Assembly: GCA_039602395.1 (NCBI GenBank)
Contig: JBCNJP010000006.1
Coordinates: 51,549,502-51,613,501 of the forward strand
Origin: Deinandra increscens subsp. villosa
Lineage: Eukaryota > Streptophyta > Magnoliopsida > Asterales > Asteraceae
Direction: 5' to 3'
Length of the DNA stretch: 64,000 nucleotides
A program made the translations under genes and the position numbers. Below are positions 25,066 through 38,100 of this stretch, piece by piece (the stretch's first letter is position 1; each line of letters opens with the position of its first letter). The notes under the pieces are model-generated. The model saw only the letters and a program-made list of their open reading frames with translations, made no database searches and was not told the origin of the DNA.

Positions 25066-25634
25066 AATATCCCCACACTTAAACGTTTGATTTTCCTCGA
25101 GCAAAACTTAGTACAGAATAATCTTGACAGTCCCAATTGTTGTATTTGTTTGTGCCTTATAGATCTGACCTTATAAATGTAGTCCTCCATCATTTTTGGA
25201 TAGCTTATTCCATCAATTTATTTTCATTTCCTTATTTCAAATTGAAATACAAAAATTTATTACAAACCTACTAAAATTTATTTTTATTAAACTTATTGAC
25301 CTCACAAATATTCACTCAACTCTCAGAGATTGTATCTGTTTGTCTGGGTGAAGACGAGCAGACAATATAGGCTTAACATGTGATCGAACCTCCACAGATC
25401 TCACTGGAATCCACATAAGTATCATGAGGGCTTTAAAGGGTAGGTTTGGGGGTAGGGTTTTGATAGGTTTTTGAAAAAGGGGTAAAAACTTGTAAAATAG
25501 CGGTTCTTTCAGAGATTTTGTTTCTTTACTAGTGACTTTCAAAAGAATGAACTACGTTTAGAGAGTCGTGCTCTTTTTTATTTGACACGGGGAATTCTGG
25601 CTTGTGAGTCCCTTCATTCTGGTAAATAATAATA

Positions 25635-25668
<34 letters not shown>

Positions 25669-26622
25669 TAGACAAAATAACGGCATCTAAATTTAGATCC
25701 AGGACCTGCGGATCAACATCATAGCTTTATCCTGCTTGGGGAAAGTAACAGGGTTGAATTTCTCATGAAAGACCTGCTTTTTCTGAAAAACAAAAATAGA
25801 AGTAAAAAGGGGTGTGTTATTTTGCAGTAGTGGATGATTTTGCAAAATAAAAGGGGTTTAGAAATGAAAGGCTAAGGCTCAAAGGGGTTAACGAGGGGAA
25901 TTTTGTGGAGTGAAGGAAAAGGGGTAAGGAAGCGGATGGCGGGAAATCCTAGGTGCCTCAGTCATTTACATAAGTGTAAGGAAGCGGATGGCGGGAAATC
26001 CTAGGTGCCTCAATCATTTACATAAGTGTTCCCAATTTTGTCCATCTCGGGACACATACATATGTTAAGTTCTACCTCTGTCATTTCGCCAGGTTTCTCT
26101 CATGCTTTAGGGAATGAGCATGAATATAGGTGATCATGCTATATTTTAGGCTCAAATTCTCACTGACATGGGGGTAAGGGAAAAATAAGTCTTTCTAAAA
26201 ATAAATCTGTTCATTTTGCCATAAAGGAATATTTCAATTTATTTTTAGAAAATTTATTCATAATTCAATGGAATTTTAGGGAGGAAAAACTTTTATATGT
26301 ATCGTTCCGTTTTGGGTAACAAAGTTTTGAAAAATTTGGGAAGATATCAAGGCTTATTTTGAAAAAGTTTTGTGTAAGGCTCGATATCGGACAAAGCAAC
26401 AGTTTAAGTTTCAAAAAAAAAGTTCGCCCATAATTTTTCCGTCCCCACACTTAAAATGTACATTGCCCTCAATGTACCCGTACGTTAGTAAATTAGAGAC
26501 AATGACAATAAAAATAGTTTTGGGTTTTAGAAAATTTTGGCAGCACTTCCTCTGTTTTCTAACTTTGCATCCCGTGGAATAGTTACCACGCCAGACATCG
26601 TAACCTTCTGATCCGAATCTTA
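25066..26622. repeat. Athila 3' non-coding region with microsatellite and tandem duplication
   Basis: No gene. It holds the PPT next to the LTR, a (TTA)n microsatellite at about 25628-25670, a near-perfect 52-bp tandem duplication (units starting 25925 and 25977, one mismatch seen), and a second PPT-like CCCCACACTTAAA near 26444-26456 resembling the phrase beside the real PPT. Confidence 0.6.
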
Positions 26623-29384
26623 TCTTACTCTTCTAATAAAGAAGAATCCTGACTTAGAGGTTCTGTCACGTGTCATCTCTAATAGAAAGCCACGTGTCAT
26701 CTTAATAGAAAGCGACGCTTAACATTCCATCAACCCAAATTTGGTTCTAAAAGACCGACACCCCTTCTTTCACCCAATACTGAGAGATGATTTCAATCGA
26801 CGCTTCTTATCATAACCGATCCAATAAATCGATGGCAATTGATTCTATCATTAAATCGACAGGAACGCTCACTTCGATTGGATTATCAATCGATCCAAAT
26901 CATGAATTTAAACATCAAACAAAAAATCTACTTAATCTCTCCAACCCCAAACCCTAATGGAGTTCACCCGGTTCTTACATCTTGCAGGTTTCTTCTTTTT
27001 CGTTTTCGATTTGTGGGTTTTATATATAAGAAATATTCAGTGTTTATTATGTGTAGGTTATCTATTTTACACATGGCTGCGATTCATTAATAGTTTTACC
27101 CATTTTGATAAAACCATGTGCAGGTGAAAAGAATCAGATATTTGACTACAAAGTTCATGAGGTATTTTCTGAAAATAGGTTGAATCGTTGTTCTCGATTT
27201 CTTGGTATCTTCTACTATTAGTCTCTGAAAGAGGTGATTTACCAATCGTTTTGTTCTTCATCTTTCTTGGAACACGAATTAAGTGGTTATTCAGATTACC
27301 AAATTATGTAACTTTAATTTAGCTTTAGATTGTTTGAATTACCCGAATATTAATTTCATCATCCAATGATTAAATGATTGGATTATTCAGAGTTGTTCAT
27401 GATGCTAATGGATACTCGATAATGTTACTTATATGGGGTAATTCGTCGCTTTCTTTGTCTCGTCGTGTACAATAACCCTATTTCTTTTTATTCATGTTGT
27501 TTATTATATAGTTTAAGCTTACAAATATTTTAGTTATTCCACATCTACAACTGAATGGATATATGTAGGTGATTTGTTTTTTTGTTGACAGCCTTATTAT
27601 GTTTTATTGTATGATAGACTGAAAGTAAAAATAGAAGGATCAACAATCGTATTACTCATTACTCAACACTAATTCACTTTGTAGATCCATTATTATAGCA
27701 TGGTTATTTGCTCTAATGAATTTATGACCATTTACCCATGTGCTGGTATGTTAGTCAATCTTAATTTAGGCCTTTTATATATGATGTTTATAATAGTTCA
27801 AAATCTTGATGCTATAACTGAGGATGAAGCATGTTTGGTTTAGTTCTTCCTTAAATTAGATTCTAGGGTGATTAGACATGAAGATTATATGAACTTCATC
27901 TCTTAAAATTTGTTTATTTTTCATAATTGGGGTTCAATACGTAGCTATTTTTTAATTTAATTATTTTGATTATATGTAGTGTTCGTAAAGAGCTCAGCAG
28001 CCCACCGGTACCTATGAGGTAAAATATGTTTCTTTTAAAAAGAGGAGAATGGAATTGATAGGAATACTTAGATTCATGTTTCTTATAGCTTAATGTAATG
28101 AGAAGGTTTTTTCTTTGATTCTGATGAAACATTTTTATGTATATGATTGTTTTGTGTTATATGCTTTAGGTTCTAATGAAAAGAAGTTTTTAGAAGTTTC
28201 AGTGGCTTATGTATATGGTAATTAAGTAATAAGTGATAAAGAGTGTAACCAATTGAAGATGCAATTAAAGATATACAAATGATGGCTTTGTTGTTAATGC
28301 TTACAAAAACAACAATACCAGTACTTCTCTTATCACAGCCGTGATTACAACTTTTTTGGCACTTATACATATAGTTGATTGACAGCAGGATTTGGTATTC
28401 AACATGTGCCATTGGTTCTTATTCTTCCTTTTGTGTTTGATCTTCTTCCGTCACAAAATATGGCTTCATTTCTTCAATTGCTTTCAGAAAGATTGAAGTG
28501 GCATAGTAGGTGAGGGTCCAAGTTGTAGTCTTTGCAGTATATGCAAAAAACTAAGATAAAGTGGTAGGTTCCTCTCCATAAAAAATGATCTGCTTATTGA
28601 TTACATCTATGTGCTCCTCATAAATGTCCCAGATTTTGTTGTTGCGTGATTGTAAGCGTCGCTTTGTTTACCATCCTGCTTTTATCGTTCATAGTTATGC
28701 CAAACTTCCATTTGTTAATTGATTTGTATATGTTTGTCTACGGTAGGTTCTTCTTCTTATAAGGATGTTTGGATGTGGCATTTAATCTAGCTCCACTGAA
28801 ATAATAATATGAATTAAATAATTTTTGTTTTTGAGTGTACGGCTATTGTGTGTCTACATGTGCTATTATGGTAGTGTCGTGGTTCTTTAAACTAATTTTA
28901 GGCTAACATCGTAAGTTTTAATTTACTATTTATTCCTTAGAATATGGTTTATATCTTTGTTTGTCTTATTTCTTACTATATTTGCAGCTTGCACTCTACA
29001 AGTTCCGATTTTGTTTAATGGTGGAGGTTGTCTATGTTTTGACTACTCGAAAGAACAACCAAACTACGATCTTATATCATGGATTTTATTTCACCATAAA
29101 AGAACTATCATCTTGGAGGTCAAACACAGTATTTATGTGGCATCTAAAAGTTTTAAGGGGCTTTTTTTTTATTCATGCCATATAGTGTTGTATTATTCAT
29201 GATATACTTGAATGGAAAACTTACAATGTACCATCAAAACTTACAAATGTGAACTTAGAAGTGTTAATGTTTTTTAGTAGCAATTCATATTTACATATCA
29301 AATCCACCGTATATGGCTCCTTATGTCATGTTTTTTTCCAATGATTGTATGGCATCCCGTGTATCACACGGGTTACAAACCTAG
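26623..29384 (+). mobile_element. non-autonomous Helitron
   Basis: The right end has the Helitron signature: a perfect 7-bp stem (CCCGTGT / ACACGGG at 29356-29362 and 29366-29372), eight bases, then CTAG followed by host T. The left end reads TCTTACTCTTCTAATAAAG after host A, the usual TC start (an alternative TC start is at 26618). There is no Rep/helicase frame in 2.76 kb, so it is non-autonomous. Exon-like scraps with splice-like borders (for example near 27128-27160 and 27990-28020) suggest captured sequence, but none is identifiable. Confidence 0.7.
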
Positions 29385-29746
29385 TCAGATTATAAAGCCA
29401 GAACCTGCATTCAAATCTGCTCATGACATAATTATTAAACTAACTACGAGAATAGAAACTAATCTAGGCAGACAATAAAGATTAATCATAACATAGTCAT
29501 AGTCAAGTAGTCATCAAGATACATGTTTCAGAGTTACAATCAACCCAAGATTTATCAATTGTAATTTCTAGAACATATCAATATAATCCCGCTAGTCGGG
29601 ATTCATCGGTTAACAAGCATCATGCAAATGTCAACAAACTACCTTATTCTTCTTACTCTTACTCCTACTCCATGGTTCCACTAAAGCTTCATACCGAGGA
29701 TGCCTCCTACTGTCCCACCTGGTTGTGTGGGAGCTGTGGGAGATCC

Positions 29747-30151
29747 TCATCCTTCTAGGTTGATGATGAAGTCATCAACCACCTCATCCGGCACCAGGAC
29801 GTTTGCAGGCATGTTGTCCAGCACCGGGACGTCAGCTAGCATGTCGTCCTCCAGTATGTGCGACACAAAGGTCACGTCTCCAAGCACCTCATCTTCGGGC
29901 CAAGGGGCATCCGAAGGCACAAAAGTAGGCTCCAGTATGGGTCCGAGTCTCTCAGTGAAAGTCGCCATGCATCCTGCCAAGAACTCAAAAGCAACCGTCA
30001 GGAAATTAACTCGGTCGTTAAGCTCCAGGACTTGCTCGTGAGCCTCGTCTAGGTCGGCTCACAATGTCAAGACTTGGTTCATGTGAGACACAATGGTAGG
30101 CGGTGCTCCTGGTTGCATGTCGTGTTCATTAGTTTCTTCACTCACCGCCAT
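29747..30151 (-). pseudogene. small extra ORF of the Athila-like element, broken by one TGA
   Basis: From an ATG at 30149-30151 the frame is open for 30 codons, hits TGA at 30059-30061, then stays open in the same frame to TGA at 29747. The part after the stop starts ADLDEAHEQVLELNDRV, which looks like a coiled coil, and continues as an acidic Val/Pro/Asp-rich tail. It sits between pol and the 3' LTR, where gypsy elements carry env-like or additional ORFs. Its function is unknown. GGCACGGGGCGTGC words lie just upstream (30190-30240 and 30718-30760). Confidence 0.55.
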
Positions 30152-30894
30152 CTCTGAAAAATAAAAAAATAAAATTTTATTCATGCACAGTGGGGCGGCA
30201 CAGCCCGTGTCTGACTGAGCACGGGGCGTGCTGTTCGTTGTGACATGGGAATTCAAGTTTGAAATTTTCAGGGAAGCTTTGTTTCTTCAACCCATTCTAG
30301 CTTTTGTTTTAAAAAAACTGGATTAGAGCACGTTTCAGTCACGTTTGTGAGCAAAAACTTTGAATCTAGACAACTTAAACACAACCTTTTAAGATCTCAT
30401 GACTTGAGCATGCACTAATGGGTTTAAGGAAACAAGAAGGAGTTGAGAAACACCTCATGAATCACCAGATTTCTTGGTGTTCTTGGCTAGAAAGGAAAGT
30501 TACATGAAGATGAAATGTTGAAGACAAAATGTGACTTACCTTATTTGGTATTTGTTTTGTGTCTTCAAAAGAGGGAGTATGAGGGTGATGGAAGTTGTTA
30601 TATAACTAGAAAGTGCAAGAAAGTTCGAATTTTCTGCAATCAGTCAGGCAACACGTGGCATGCTCTGATGTCTGACTTAATTGCTGATTCTTGTGAATTT
30701 GACTTTTGATTACGCAGGTGGCACGGGGCGTGCCTGGTCCAACACGGGGCGTGCTAAACTGTTTTTCTACGTTTTCTTGACGTTGACTTTTTATTGAATT
30801 TCTAAACTAAGGATAGGTGGACTAAATTTATTTTCGGGTCCTAGGCCGGACCCGATGATACACTATGTGCATCACTTTCCAGAGGAAGGGTTTC
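30152..30894. repeat. Athila non-coding region upstream of the small extra ORF
   Basis: No gene recognised. Two pairs of the element's GC-rich word (CACGGGGCGTGC type) lie at about 30190-30240 and 30718-30760. The right border at 30890-30894 is the left copy of the GTTTC duplication made by the copia insertion. Confidence 0.55.
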
Positions 30895-31293
30895 TGTTGG
30901 GCTATATATTAGAGGCATGAACATTAGTTATGGGCTAGATAGTTTTTGGACTTAATTAGTTTATGTTTAGGCCATGTGGGCCGATTTTATTGTGTTTATG
31001 ATTGGGCCTTTTATGTTTATGATTGGTCTTAGGGTTTTAGGAAGGGTACTATATAAACCCTTATGTTTATGATCAATGCAAGCTTTTGAAATACATATTT
31101 ACGATTCACTCTCTCTCTAGTGTTTCCGATCGGTTTCGATTGCTTCAAGTTAGTAGTGATTTTCATTCAAGATTAGATCTTTATCTTAGATCTAATCTAT
31201 TTCTTCTACTTGCTTCTTGAATCAATCACATACGAGGATTCCGCACTCGTTTGTGATTTGATATCATGTTCTTGATTGGATCTCGGACCTACA
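30895..31293 (+). repeat. 5' LTR of the Sirevirus-like element
   Basis: Starts TGTTGGGC, ends GACCTACA, TATA (CTATATAAACC) near 31050-31060. U5 contains one TATTTACGAT close to the leader's reiterated word. Confidence 0.93.
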
Positions 31294-31870
31294 ATTGGTA
31301 TCAGAGCTAAGAATCACTGATTCGAGGCTCACACGATATTGATTCAAGCTGTTTTTCTGGAAAAAGGGTTGGTTTTTGAAGATTTGAAGGCTATTTTGGT
31401 GTTCACGAGATCTGCTACTGCTGTTCATCGTGTTTCCGATTGGTTTTCTGGGTTTTGTTGGTGTTTACGACTGAGTTATTTGAAGATCTGCATCGGAATC
31501 GTGTTTACGATATCAAGACAGCATTTTTATCGTGTTTACGATCCGGAGTTTGGAGTTTACGATTATACTGAATCGTAATTGGTGTTTACGATCTTGCATT
31601 ACCGGAATCGCTAGTCGTAATCGTAGTTTACGATTGGTTTAATCGTAATTGGAGTTTACGATCCCTTTTAATCGGAAACAGGTGTTTACGACTATCGGAG
31701 TCGTAATCAGTTATCGTAATCAAGGTTTACGATATTCTCGATCGGATTTGGTGTTTACGATTTTTCCTTGGATCGTAATCGGTGTTCCCGATCGTAATCA
31801 GGTGTTTTCGATCGTAATCTCACTTGTTTGGACATTTGGACTTTAGTTTTAGGTTCCCTAAGCTTACGTA
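31294..31870 (+). repeat. leader with PBS and a GTTTACGAT array
   Basis: PBS TGGTATCAGAGC at 31296-31307. From about 31435 to 31815, GTTTACGA occurs ten times exactly, with near-copies such as GTTTCCGAT and GTTTTCGAT, and the inverse ATCGTAA appears between many of them. The mixture of direct and inverted copies could fold as RNA. Gag starts at 31871. Confidence 0.85.
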
Positions 31871-34800
31871 ATGGATTTCGAACCAAGTATGTATCAGAAG
31901 TTGGATTTTGAGATTGGATCCATCACTCGCCCACCTAGAGTCACCTCGGCGGATAACTTTCTGGAATGGAAATATAGGTTTGAAAACCACTTGAAGAGTG
32001 TTGACCTAAGACTTTGGAGAGTAGTAATTCATGGACCATTCACACCTACACACTCAGAAGGAGTTAATGCAGGGAAGGTTAAGACGGAAGATGAGTATGA
32101 TGACGATGATTGGGAAAGATGCAACAAAGCAGAAAGAGCATTTGCCATCATGACTATGGCACTGACACCAGATATTGCTCAAGGATTTAAGCACTGCAAG
32201 ACTGCTAAGCAACTCTGGAATGCTTTGGTTGTTGCATATGAAGGAAATCCTGACATAAAGGCAAGTCGTAAGCAAATGCTGAAGCAAAAGTTTAATCTAC
32301 TCAACCATGTACAAGGTGAATCCTTTGAAGCACAGGTGCAGAGGTTTGTGTCTCTGATGGCTGAAATGTCCAGCTACAACGTTGAACCAGACAAGGAAGA
32401 TAAGAATCTGAAACTGTTGAATAGTTTATCCAAATCTTGGAACACCAACATCTCTATCATTAAGGACAACAACAAGCTGAGTGAACTATCTCTTGATGAG
32501 TTGATCAACAAACTCAAGTCCAAACTAATTGATGACAGGCAGAGAGAATTGAACCATATAAGCTCTCTTAGTTTGGCGGGAAAACTAAATCAAGCACTGT
32601 TGTCAGAAGATGTGGAGACTAAGCAAGATGGAAAGTCAACTGGGAGTGGACCAAGCTCTGTCGCAAAGTCAATTGCTTTTGTGGCACAACCTCAAGGAAG
32701 TTCAAGTGGAGGCGTCAACCCTGATGCTACAAATGATCCCAATTTTGCTCTCGGTATGGGTTTTATGAACAGTTACCACGCTCTCATGGCCGGAACTCTT
32801 GTGCCTACTGATATGTTATCGGGTGAGCTAAACCAGATAAATCCTGAAGATGTAGAGATGTTAGATGTGTCATGGCAGATGGCAATGGCGGTCTTCAGAG
32901 CAAAGAAGTTCATGGCAAAGACAGGGAGAAATGTGTGGAAAGATCAAGACAAGATCAGAATGGGGTTTGACAAAAGCAAGCTGAGGTGCTACAACTGTGA
33001 TGAGTATGAGCATTTCGCAAGAGAGTGCAGCAAGCCGAAGAGAGAAAGGGGAGAAGAAAGGAAAGCAGGTGATGGCAAGGGAAAGGCTGAGACGAGTGCT
33101 TTGGTCGTGCAGGAAGGAGGTGGTTATGATTGGACACCTCAGTTGAAAGAGTTTAGCCTGTCTCATGCAATGATTGCTGCCATGGAAAGGGATGAGGATG
33201 AAGAGCATGCATTTGTTGTGACTGATGAAGAGAAAGCTGAAGAGGATCTGGTGGAAGATAAGGAAGCCTTTGCTGCTGAAGTTGATAACCTCAAGGTATG
33301 TTCTGATCCTACTTGTGCTCGTATAATTCCTGGACTTAGACAAATATGTAAAAATTATGAGATAGAATTGTTTGAGATTAAGTGTGAAAGGAGCTCATTT
33401 AAGAGTAGATGGCTAAAGAATGAGGAGAAGGTTAAAGCACAAAAGCTAGACATAGTAAAATATCAAAAACTGGCAACTGAGAAAACTCTCCTGTATGACA
33501 ATGCTAAGTTAGAAATAGCCGAGCTTAGGAATCAGGTAGAAGAGATCACACATAAGTACAATGAGTTGCAAGTTAAATTTGATGTGAATCAAACGAAAAG
33601 CAAAAGAATGTTTGAGGCTAGAAAATCTTTGAACTCCTGTATAACTGATGTTAGAATGGGAAAGGACAAGGGTGGAATAGGAATTAGTTTCCCAGACAAG
33701 GGCAAGAACAATGTTCCTCAAGATAACTCTAGAGATATAATAGGAATAATCTTTGAGGAGGATCAGATAGACAGATCTGAATCAGGAACACATGATATAG
33801 GACCTCCCTTAGATAGTGTTCTGGTAGGAGTGACACCTTTGACCCCTCAGGAAATAGAAAATGAGAAACACATGTCTTATGGGTTGGGTAATCAGGATAA
33901 AATTGTGACAGACACTTGTGAATCAAGTACTTCCCAGGAGTCATTAAACAATGATGTTGGACCTGGTGATAGTTTTGTTTCATGTGCAGATGAAGTAGGT
34001 ATTGAAGATGTATCTGGGAAGGATGCAGAATGTTTGAGAGTTAAACAGTGTCATGTGTCGAGTAGTGTAGTTTCTGATTTACCTAAAGATGATTTACTGG
34101 CATCAATGTCTGAATTGAATGAGTCTAAGTCTATGCAATTAGTTGTGTCCAAGTCCTTAAAACATGTTTCAAATTCTAGTAATGCAATTCATGGTTTTAG
34201 AATTCGTGTGCCTAACACCAAAACAGGTCGTGAGTCTAAGCCCAAGGATTTTGTGCCCTATCCCCAGGTTGTGTCGGCTTTCAATAGAACAAACAAGTCT
34301 AAATCAGAACAATTTTGTTTAATCACACAACCGGAAAAGGATACAAAACGTGTTATACACAAATGGGATGATAAGCCAGAGTGGAAGTCGTCTTACCCAA
34401 GACGTTCATATTTGTGTAGTCATGTAAATGGACCTAGACCTATGAACTGTTTTCAATGTGGAAAACCAGGACATTTTGCTGCAAATTGCTTAAATAGACC
34501 TTATCAACCATACTGTCCGCAAAACCCACGGACCAGTATGTTGCAGAAAATGATGGCAGGAGGAAACAAAAACCAGAAACAACAAGCTTTGTCTCAGGGG
34601 AAGCAGAGTTTAGAACCAATGAAGACTCAACAGTCTAAGGTTTTGAACACAAAAGCTCCAGTGACAAAGCATGTTGAAGAAAAGTGGAATGTGACTAGAA
34701 CTCCAAGCTCATCTTACAAACCTAAGGGAGTTTATCAAAGAAAAGACAAAATGAAACAAGAATTTGGTGAGAGGCAAATGCCTAAAGTCAAACACGTTGT

Positions 34801-34885
34801 TAAACCTAAGGGCAAATCAGTAATTGAAAAAAACAAAAGATGTCACTCAAACAAAACAATTGGTTTATACAAAATTAAAACTTGA
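31871..34885 (+). CDS. copia gag (1004 codons)
   Basis: ATG at 31871. Residues about 70-230 carry the copia gag (UBN2-type) pattern, with AFAIMTMALTPD and AKQLWNALVVAYEG. CCHC knuckles are CYNCDEYEHFAREC near 373-386 and CFQCGKPGHFAANC near 860-873. Between them lies an acidic, Lys/Glu-rich region predicted to form a coiled coil (about 520-590). The frame ends at TGA (34883-34885). A gag-like tail (ending MAWVPESH) continues in another frame to about 35127, so the end has been frameshifted or is decoded by a shift. The pol frame is different again. Confidence 0.88.
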   Translation: MDFEPSMYQKLDFEIGSITRPPRVTSADNFLEWKYRFENHLKSVDLRLWRVVIHGPFTPTHSEGVNAGKVKTEDEYDDDDWERCNKAERAFAIMTMALTPDIAQGFKHCKTAKQLWNALVVAYEGNPDIKASRKQMLKQKFNLLNHVQGESFEAQVQRFVSLMAEMSSYNVEPDKEDKNLKLLNSLSKSWNTNISIIKDNNKLSELSLDELINKLKSKLIDDRQRELNHISSLSLAGKLNQALLSEDVETKQDGKSTGSGPSSVAKSIAFVAQPQGSSSGGVNPDATNDPNFALGMGFMNSYHALMAGTLVPTDMLSGELNQINPEDVEMLDVSWQMAMAVFRAKKFMAKTGRNVWKDQDKIRMGFDKSKLRCYNCDEYEHFARECSKPKRERGEERKAGDGKGKAETSALVVQEGGGYDWTPQLKEFSLSHAMIAAMERDEDEEHAFVVTDEEKAEEDLVEDKEAFAAEVDNLKVCSDPTCARIIPGLRQICKNYEIELFEIKCERSSFKSRWLKNEEKVKAQKLDIVKYQKLATEKTLLYDNAKLEIAELRNQVEEITHKYNELQVKFDVNQTKSKRMFEARKSLNSCITDVRMGKDKGGIGISFPDKGKNNVPQDNSRDIIGIIFEEDQIDRSESGTHDIGPPLDSVLVGVTPLTPQEIENEKHMSYGLGNQDKIVTDTCESSTSQESLNNDVGPGDSFVSCADEVGIEDVSGKDAECLRVKQCHVSSSVVSDLPKDDLLASMSELNESKSMQLVVSKSLKHVSNSSNAIHGFRIRVPNTKTGRESKPKDFVPYPQVVSAFNRTNKSKSEQFCLITQPEKDTKRVIHKWDDKPEWKSSYPRRSYLCSHVNGPRPMNCFQCGKPGHFAANCLNRPYQPYCPQNPRTSMLQKMMAGGNKNQKQQALSQGKQSLEPMKTQQSKVLNTKAPVTKHVEEKWNVTRTPSSSYKPKGVYQRKDKMKQEFGERQMPKVKHVVKPKGKSVIEKNKRCHSNKTIGLYKIKT

Positions 34886-35145
34886 GTGAACACCTGTTGT
34901 CAAGCCAAAAGGTAAAAAGGTCACATCTCCACCAAAGAAACTTTCACCTACAAAGAACTCAATAAATAGTTCTAAATCTCAGAAACAACCTAATTGGAGA
35001 CCAAAAGTCAATATTCGAAATGTGAATGTATCTGAACCAAAACCAGAAATGGTCCTTCAAATGGTTAATTACACTGACTCTAAAGGAGTGCCCAGATCTG
35101 TTATGGCCTGGGTACCTGAATCTCACTGATTTCTGATTTTTGTAG

Positions 35146-38100
35146 GGACAGCCAAGTAGATCTATCAACAATCTCTGGTACGTTGATAGCGGTTGCTCCC
35201 GAAACATGACACGAGACTTATCCCTTTTGGAAGAGGTACAAGACTTCAATGGCGGAGGAGTATCTTTTGCAGGTGGGGTAGGTGGAAGAATCAGTAAGAA
35301 AGGGGTAGTGAAGAGTGGAAGTTTGACTTTTTCTGACGTGCACTACGTGGAGGAATTATCTCACAGTTTGCTCAGTGTGTCGCAAATGTGTGATAGAGAA
35401 TTTTCTGTCCTGTTCAACAAGAAGGAATGCATCATCTTGATGCGTACTCCAAGAAGAGGAAATTCTTATCAGCTGAATTTGGGCAAACCTCCAACTACTG
35501 AAGAAGCCTGTCTTATTTCCAAGCAGAATGAGAATCTAGCGTTATTATGGCATCGTCCCCTGGGGCATGATAATATGAAGAATCTGTCTAAGCTGGCTAA
35601 AGGAGAGCACGTTAGAAATTTACCAATCAAAGATTTCTCGTCGGTAGAGAAATGTGTGGCTTGTGCTAAGGGGAAGCAGCACAAGTTGCCACACCGTCCG
35701 AAGATAGCAAATTCCGCCTCATCTGTTCTTCAACTGCTACATATGGATCTTTTTGGGCCCATGCAAGTTCAAAGCATCAGCAAATTTTCTTACTGTCTCG
35801 TGATTGTGGATGACTACTCGCGATTCACTTGGGTCTTCTTCTTATCAAACAAGTACGAAACTCCGGCTCTTGTGAAACAATTCATCACGCTTATAGAAAA
35901 CCAGCTGAACAAGAAAGTGAAGGGTATAAGATCTGACAATGGTACAAAATTCAAGAATGCAGAGTTGAACATGTTCTGCGGTGAGAAGGGTATTGAAAGA
36001 CAGTTTAGTGCACCTTACACTCCTCAACAGAATGGAGTCGCTGAGAGAAGAAACAGGACACTCATTGAAGCAGCCAGAACAATGATGTGTGAAGCTAAAT
36101 TGCCAATCTTCTTCTGGGCAGAGGCAGTCAACACGGCGTGTTATGTGCAGAATCGTGTACTTTTAAACAAACGTCATGAGAAGACTCCGTATCAGATTGT
36201 TTATGGGGAGAAGCCGAGGGTGGGGTACTTCAAGACCTTCGGGTGTCCATGCACGTTGCTAATTCAGTCCGACGTAGGGAAATTCGAAGCTAAAGCTGAT
36301 GAGTGCTATTTTGTCGGTTACTCAGCAAATAGTGCTTATCGCGTGTACAACAAAACCACCAAATTGATTATCGAGGCTTTTGATGTGGATTGGATGGAAG
36401 ATAATCCAACAGATGCGGGTACTGGACTAGATTGGATCTTTGACTACGGGTCACTGTTTGAAGGATTCAACTTCTCGAATGTATTTCACAATCTGGGAGA
36501 GGAAGGCGACATCATTGCTCCGTCATCTGATACAAGACCTAATGTTGAGAAAGTCGGTGAGAAGGCACCAGTTTCTGTTCCCACAAATGTCAATGCCAAT
36601 GCTCCAGGATCTTCGAGAACCCATGATTCAGAACCCTCTCAAGGCCAAGGTATGAATGATAATTTTCTTAACACTAACCAACCTGTTTCTGTGCCAGATG
36701 TTCAAGTATCGAGGATCAACAAAGATCATCCAATCAGCAATATACTTGGACCAGTTTCAGCAGGTGTTACCACTAGAAGCCGCACGGGAAACATTAACTT
36801 CTGCATGTATTCATGTTTCATTTCCCAGATTGAGCCTCCTAATGTGATGGTTGCACTCAGAGATCCAAGTTGGATTGAGGCCATGCACAATGAATTAAAT
36901 CAGTTCACAAAGCTGGGAGTGTGGCATCTAGTCGAAAGGCCAGAGAACAAGAAGGTTATACCCACACGTTGGTTATACAAGAACAAGAAGGATGATACGG
37001 GTATAATTATCAGAAACAAAGAAAGGTTGATTGTACAGGGGCACATGCAAGTTCATGGGATTGATTATGATGAGGTATATACTCCAGTGGCTCGATTGGA
37101 AGCAATTCGAATCTTTCTTGCTGTGGCAACGTATCTCAGTTTTACGGTGGATCAGATGGATGTGAAGACTGCCTTCCTCTATGCAGAGATGAATGAAGAA
37201 GTCTATGTGACTCAACCACCAGGGTTCATAGATGAGGAACATCCAGAACATGTTTATCTGCTGGATAAAGCATTGTATGGTTTGCATCAAGCTCCGCGCA
37301 CATGGTATGAAACTCTGTCCAATCACTTGGTGGAGAATGGATACACAAGAGGAGTGGTTGATCAAACACTGTTTAGAAAAAGGGTGAAGGAAGACATTAT
37401 CATGGTGCAAGTTTACGTAGATGACATCATCTACGGGTCAACAAACGAGGAATTGTGCACTGAGTTTGAAGAGATTATGAGGAAGAAATTTGAAATGAGT
37501 GATCAGGGAGAGATGAGCTTCTTTCTTGTGTTACAAGTAAAACAGGATGAATCTGGGATTCTTATTCACCAAGCAAAATATGTGAATGAGATTCTAGAAA
37601 AATTTAAGATGCAAGACTCCAAGCCAATCTCAACTCCCATGGCATCCAAACCTCTACTGACAGCAGATGCAGATGGGGAGCCAGTGAGTGAATTTATGTA
37701 TCGGTCGATGATTGGATCACTTATGTACTTGACAGCAAGCAGGCCAGATATTATGCATGCAGTGTGTCTGTGTGCCCGCTATCAGGCTAATCCTAAACTT
37801 TCACATTTAATTGCTGTTAAACGTATTTTTAGGTATCTAAAGGGCAGGCCTAGGCTTGGACTTTGGTACCCAAAAAACACTGATTTCCAATTGTTTGCAT
37901 ATACTGACAGTGATTATGGAGGCAGTGATCTTGACCAGAAGTCAACAACTGGTGGATGTCAGTATCTGGGAGATCGACTCATTTTTTGGCAGAGCAAAAA
38001 GCAGCATACCGTCTCAAAATCAATTGCAGAAGCTGAATACGTGGCAGCATCCACTGGATGCTCACAGGTAGTATGGATACAAAATCAGCTCACTGATTAA

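Noticed and set aside
33343..33983. Minus-strand open frames within the copia gag region
   Set aside because: They mirror the gag coding frame and carry no motifs.
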